The translations under genes and the position numbers were made by a program. This document shows positions 44,378 to 47,418 of a stretch of 47,418 nt of DNA, piece by piece. The stretch spans positions 1 through 47,418 of the forward strand of contig NZ_FOOK01000028.1 in NCBI RefSeq assembly GCF_900113175.1. Reading direction: 5' to 3'. The stretch's first letter is position 1. Each line of letters begins with the position of its first letter. Under the pieces are notes generated by a model. That model was not told the DNA's origin. It ran no database searches and saw only the letters and a program-made list of their open reading frames with translations. Origin of the DNA: Planifilum fulgidum (GTDB taxonomy: Bacteria > Bacillota > Bacilli > Thermoactinomycetales > DSM-44946).

Positions 44378-47167
44378 ATGGCTGCGGTCACCGGCTATCC
44401 TTATCCGGATCCCCCGGACGAGGAGAAATGGTCTGTCTGCATTCACTGCGGGATGTGTCTCGACGCCTGTCCCACCTATCAAGTGGAAAAGCTGGAACAC
44501 CAGTCGCCGCGGGGGCGGGTGCATCTGATCAAGGCAGCGGGCGAAGGGCGGATCGCGCTGGATGAGGGATTGTACGACCCGGTTTTTCAGTGCCTCGATT
44601 GCCGCGCCTGTGAAACGGCCTGCCCTTCCGGCGTGCAGGTGGGTTCCCTCATCGAGGCGGCGCGCGGGCAGCTGTATCAGGCGATGCCGCCCCGCGGCTG
44701 GAAGGGGATGGTCGGCCGCCTCTTCCTGCGGCACATCTTTCCCCATCCAAAGCGGCTCCATTTTCTCGGAAAATTGCTGAGGTTTTATCAGCGCTCGGGC
44801 CTGCAGGCGGCGGCCCGGAAGCTGGGACTCCTTTCGCTTTTGCCCGGCCACCTGCGCGGAATGGAAGCGGCGCTGCCGGAGATCCCCGAATCCCCCTCTC
44901 GGAAGCGCCTTCCGAAGGTGTCTCCCGCCCGGGGAGAGCGAAAGTACCGGGTGGCTTTGCTGACGGGTTGCGTGATGGATGTGGTGTACGGCGGAGTCAA
45001 TGAGGCGACGGTCCGGGTGCTGACGCGCAACGGATGCGAGGTGGTGATCCCGGAGGGGCAGCGCTGCTGCGGGGCCCTGCAGGTCCACGCCGGAGATCGC
45101 GAGACGGCCAAGAAGCTGGCCCGGCAAAACATCGACGCCTTCCTCGAGGCGGGGGTGGACCGGGTGATCGTTAACGCCGCCGGTTGCGGTTCCGCGATGC
45201 AGGAGTATGGGGAGCTTTTGGCCGGGGATCCGGAGTACCGGGAAAAGGCCGCCCGGTTTGCCGCCATGGTGCAGGATGTGTCCGCTTTTCTGGATGAAAT
45301 CGGCTATGAGCCGCCTTCCGGAAGAGTGGAGGGGACCGTCACCTATCACGAAGCATGCCATCTGGCCCACGGTCAGCGGGTGAGGCAGCAGCCGCGGAAA
45401 CTGCTGAAGAGCGTTCCCGGCCTCACCCTGGTGGAGATGCCCGACGCGGCCCGCTGCTGCGGCAGCGCGGGGGTCTACAATCTGACCCACCCGGACATGG
45501 CGGGCCGACTGCTGGAGAAGAAGGTGGACGACATTCCCGAAGGGGTCGATTACGTGGCCATGGGAAATCCCGGATGCATGCTGCAGATCGCCATGGGAAT
45601 CCGGAAGCGCGGCGGCCGGGAGCGGGTGGTGCACACGGTGGAGCTGCTGGATGAGGCCTACCGGCGGGAGGAGGCGCCGGAGGAGGAAGCGGCCGCCGTC
45701 GCGGAGGCTCCCGCCGGGGCCGTGTCCGAAGTCCGGGATGAGGGACTGATCGAGGAGTTGATCCGCCTTCTGGGCAAGGATGCGGTCCTTTTTAAAAAGG
45801 AGGATCTCCTCGCCTACGAGTGCGATGCGTACACACTGGAGAAGGCGCTGCCCCGCGCCGTCGTATTTCCCAGGAACACCGAGGAGACGGCCGCCGTGGT
45901 CCGCCTGTTGAACCGGCGGAAAATCCCCTTCATCCCGCGGGGAGCGGGAACGGGGTTGAGCGGCGGGGCCACCCCCCGGGGCGGGGAAGTGATCATCAGC
46001 CTGGCCCGGATGAACCGGCTCCTCTCCGTCGATTTGCCCAACCGGCGCGCCGTGATCCAGCCCGGTTACATCAACCTGCACCTGACGCAGGCGGTGGCGG
46101 ATCAGGGATATTACTACGCCCCCGATCCCTCCAGCCAGCAGGCCTGCACCATCGGCGGGAACGTGGGGGAAAACGCCGGAGGCGCCCACTGTCTCAAGTA
46201 CGGGGTGACCACCAACCACGTGTTGGGGCTCAAGGTGGTATTGCCCGACGGGGAAGTGACGGAGCTGGGCGGGTTGCCGGACACGCCGGGGTACGATCTG
46301 GTGGGCCTGTTTGTGGGTTCCGAGGGAACGATGGGCATCGTCACGGAAATCACCGTCCGGTTGATGAAGCAGCCGGAAGGCGTCCGCACAGTGCTGGCCC
46401 TCTTTGACCGGGTGGAGGACGCCAGCGAGGCGGTATCCGACATCATCGCCGCGGGAATCCTGCCCGCCGCCCTGGAGATGATGGACGCCCTGGCCATCGA
46501 GGCGGTGGAGAAGGGGACGTTCCCCGTGGGTTATCCCGAGGGTGTGGAAGCGGTGTTGCTGGTGGATGTGGACGGGGTGGAAGCGGGCCTGGAGGAGCAG
46601 ATCCGGAGGATCGTCGAGGTCTGCCGGAAGCACCGCGTCCGCGAAGTGCGCCCCGCCGCCTCGGAGGAAGAGCGGGCCCGCTGGTGGGCCAACCGGAAAA
46701 CCGCCTTCGGAGCGGTGGGAACCCTCTCTCCGGATTATCTGGTGCAGGACGGAGTGATTCCCCGGAGCCGGCTGCCGGAAGTGCTGGCCCGGATCGCGGA
46801 GATCGGCAAGGAAAAAGGGGTACGCATCGCCAACGTTTTCCATGCCGGCGACGGCAACCTGCATCCCCTGATCCTGTTTGATTCCCGGGTTCCCGGCGAA
46901 ACGGAGAGGGCCGTTCAGGCCGGATCCGCCATCCTGAAGGTGTGCGTCGACGCGGGCGGCAGCATTACCGGGGAACACGGGGTCGGACTGGAAAAGCGGG
47001 AAGAGATGAAATATCTCTGGACCGAGGAAGAGCTGGAGGTTCAACATGCCGTCCGCGAAGTGTTCAACCCGGAGGATCTGTGCAATCCCGGCAAGATGTT
47101 GCCCCGCCCCGCCCGCTGCGCCGAGGTGAAGAGGCATTCGAAAGATTCGGCGTCCCAACAAAAGTGA
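44378..47167 (+). CDS. Fused GlcF-GlcD glycolate oxidase protein
   Basis: A 929-residue fusion. Residues 1-430 are GlcF-like: two [4Fe-4S] motifs (C21, C24, C27, C31 and C72, C75, C78, C82) and two CCG domains (C230-C231 and C360-C361). A Glu/Ala/Pro-rich linker spans about 431-450. Residues 455-925 are GlcD-like: IPRGAGTGLSGG, the FAD loop ACTIGGNVGENAGG, and FHAGDGNLHP and GEHGVG at the C-terminus. Oxidation of glycolate would pass electrons through the FeS clusters to the respiratory chain. ATG 44378 follows GGGAGGG 8 bases upstream. FAD-FeS fusions such as YdiJ have the opposite domain order. Confidence 0.92.
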   Translation: MAAVTGYPYPDPPDEEKWSVCIHCGMCLDACPTYQVEKLEHQSPRGRVHLIKAAGEGRIALDEGLYDPVFQCLDCRACETACPSGVQVGSLIEAARGQLYQAMPPRGWKGMVGRLFLRHIFPHPKRLHFLGKLLRFYQRSGLQAAARKLGLLSLLPGHLRGMEAALPEIPESPSRKRLPKVSPARGERKYRVALLTGCVMDVVYGGVNEATVRVLTRNGCEVVIPEGQRCCGALQVHAGDRETAKKLARQNIDAFLEAGVDRVIVNAAGCGSAMQEYGELLAGDPEYREKAARFAAMVQDVSAFLDEIGYEPPSGRVEGTVTYHEACHLAHGQRVRQQPRKLLKSVPGLTLVEMPDAARCCGSAGVYNLTHPDMAGRLLEKKVDDIPEGVDYVAMGNPGCMLQIAMGIRKRGGRERVVHTVELLDEAYRREEAPEEEAAAVAEAPAGAVSEVRDEGLIEELIRLLGKDAVLFKKEDLLAYECDAYTLEKALPRAVVFPRNTEETAAVVRLLNRRKIPFIPRGAGTGLSGGATPRGGEVIISLARMNRLLSVDLPNRRAVIQPGYINLHLTQAVADQGYYYAPDPSSQQACTIGGNVGENAGGAHCLKYGVTTNHVLGLKVVLPDGEVTELGGLPDTPGYDLVGLFVGSEGTMGIVTEITVRLMKQPEGVRTVLALFDRVEDASEAVSDIIAAGILPAALEMMDALAIEAVEKGTFPVGYPEGVEAVLLVDVDGVEAGLEEQIRRIVEVCRKHRVREVRPAASEEERARWWANRKTAFGAVGTLSPDYLVQDGVIPRSRLPEVLARIAEIGKEKGVRIANVFHAGDGNLHPLILFDSRVPGETERAVQAGSAILKVCVDAGGSITGEHGVGLEKREEMKYLWTEEELEVQHAVREVFNPEDLCNPGKMLPRPARCAEVKRHSKDSASQQK

Positions 47168-47181
47168 CCGAAAGATTGGAT

Positions 47182-47226
47182 AAACCCGCATTTTGCAGCC
47201 GCGGCGCTGCAGGATGCGGGTTTTTT
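47182..47226 (+). terminator. Rho-independent terminator after the oxidase operon
   Basis: AAACCCGCAT and ATGCGGGTT arms close around an inner GCAGC/GCTGC stem and end in TTTTTT. This is a strong terminator. Confidence 0.9.
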
Positions 47227-47353
47227 CAAACCTGACAAGTTGGGATCATGAAAAGCCCGATTATAAAAACACTTTCCCTGTTTGCAGCTCCTTTACAGAT
47301 CTTCTGAATACAAGCTATTTCAAAAACATGATCTGCCAATGTAAAATGGAAGT

Positions 47354-47418
47354 ATGAGTACGAGACATGAGCTGACAGACGAACAATGGGCTGTGATTGA
47401 GCCGCTGCTTCCCAAACC
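47354..47418 (+). CDS. IS5-type transposase, 5' end only
   Basis: ATG 47354 opens a frame MSTRHELTDEQWAVIEPLLP that runs off the window. LTDEQW..I.PLLP is the hallmark N-terminus of IS5-group transposases (DUF4096 region). The rest of the element lies outside. Bases 47227-47353 hold the presumed left end of the element, whose inverted repeat I could not define. Confidence 0.8.
   Translation, partial: MSTRHELTDEQWAVIEPLLPK

Noticed and set aside
44345-47191. A 948-codon minus-strand frame opposite the GlcF-GlcD fusion
   Set aside because: Same antisense artefact; the plus-strand protein has complete motifs and the minus frame has none.

Overview
The window reads as the chromosome of a GC-rich (roughly 60%), endospore-forming member of the Bacillota. 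SpoVM, YlbJ, the PrpC/PrkC pair, FapR and a gene order close to the Bacillus subtilis prpC-to-rnhB segment all point that way. A Thermoactinomycetaceae-type organism (Planifilum/Kroppenstedtia-like) is my guess from GC content plus synteny; it is not proven by anything in the sequence.

Layout. 1-1300: 3'-truncated ISNCY-type transposase on the minus strand. 1321-7382: rlmN, prpC, prkC, rsgA, rpe, thiN (ribosome maturation, Ser/Thr phosphorylation, thiamine). 7563-7646: the tiny sporulation gene spoVM. 7900-8182: rpmB on the minus strand, with a divergent promoter pair shared with yloU. 8261-14884: yloU, fakA, a DegV/FakB gene, sdaAB, sdaAA, recG. 14971-15892: two unrecognised genes. 15923-16080: a structured non-coding RNA candidate. 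16203-21271: the 'ylb' block rsmD, coaD, ylbJ (minus), ylbK, ylbL, yceD, rpmF. 21332-28177: the FapR-controlled lipid block fapR, plsX, fabH, fabD, fabG, acpP, fabF, followed by rnc. 28277-33241: csaA, smc, ftsY. 33242-35270: an accessory islet with a frameshifted small gene, degenerate sequence and one orphan gene. 35271-42146: ylxM, ffh, rpsP, khpA, rimM, trmD, rplS, lepB, rbgA, rnhB, yraN. 42215-42781: an orphan gene on the minus strand. 43036-47167: a glycolate-oxidase-type pair whose second gene fuses the iron-sulfur and FAD subunits. 47354-47418: 5' end of an IS5-type transposase.

The genes serve a few linked tasks. Ribosome and tRNA work: rlmN, rsgA, rpmB, rpmF, rsmD, rpsP, rimM, trmD, rplS, rbgA, rnc, yceD. 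Membrane lipid: fakA/fakB feed exogenous fatty acids toward PlsX, and FapR senses malonyl-CoA and controls the fab genes. Protein targeting: ftsY, ylxM, ffh, lepB, csaA. Chromosome maintenance: recG, smc, rnhB. Sporulation: spoVM, ylbJ and possibly the RNA upstream of rsmD.

Most of the window is conserved core genome. The points that deserve a second look are the RNA candidate at 15923-16080, the two promoters sharing one self-complementary -35 hexamer at 8154-8159, a perfect sigma-A consensus promoter inside the 3' end of ylbL, the ftsY-ylxM islet with a one-base-frameshifted gene, the GlcF-GlcD fusion, and several lineage-restricted orphans. I found no CRISPR array, tRNA or rRNA gene, and nothing I could defend as a wholly new multi-gene system.
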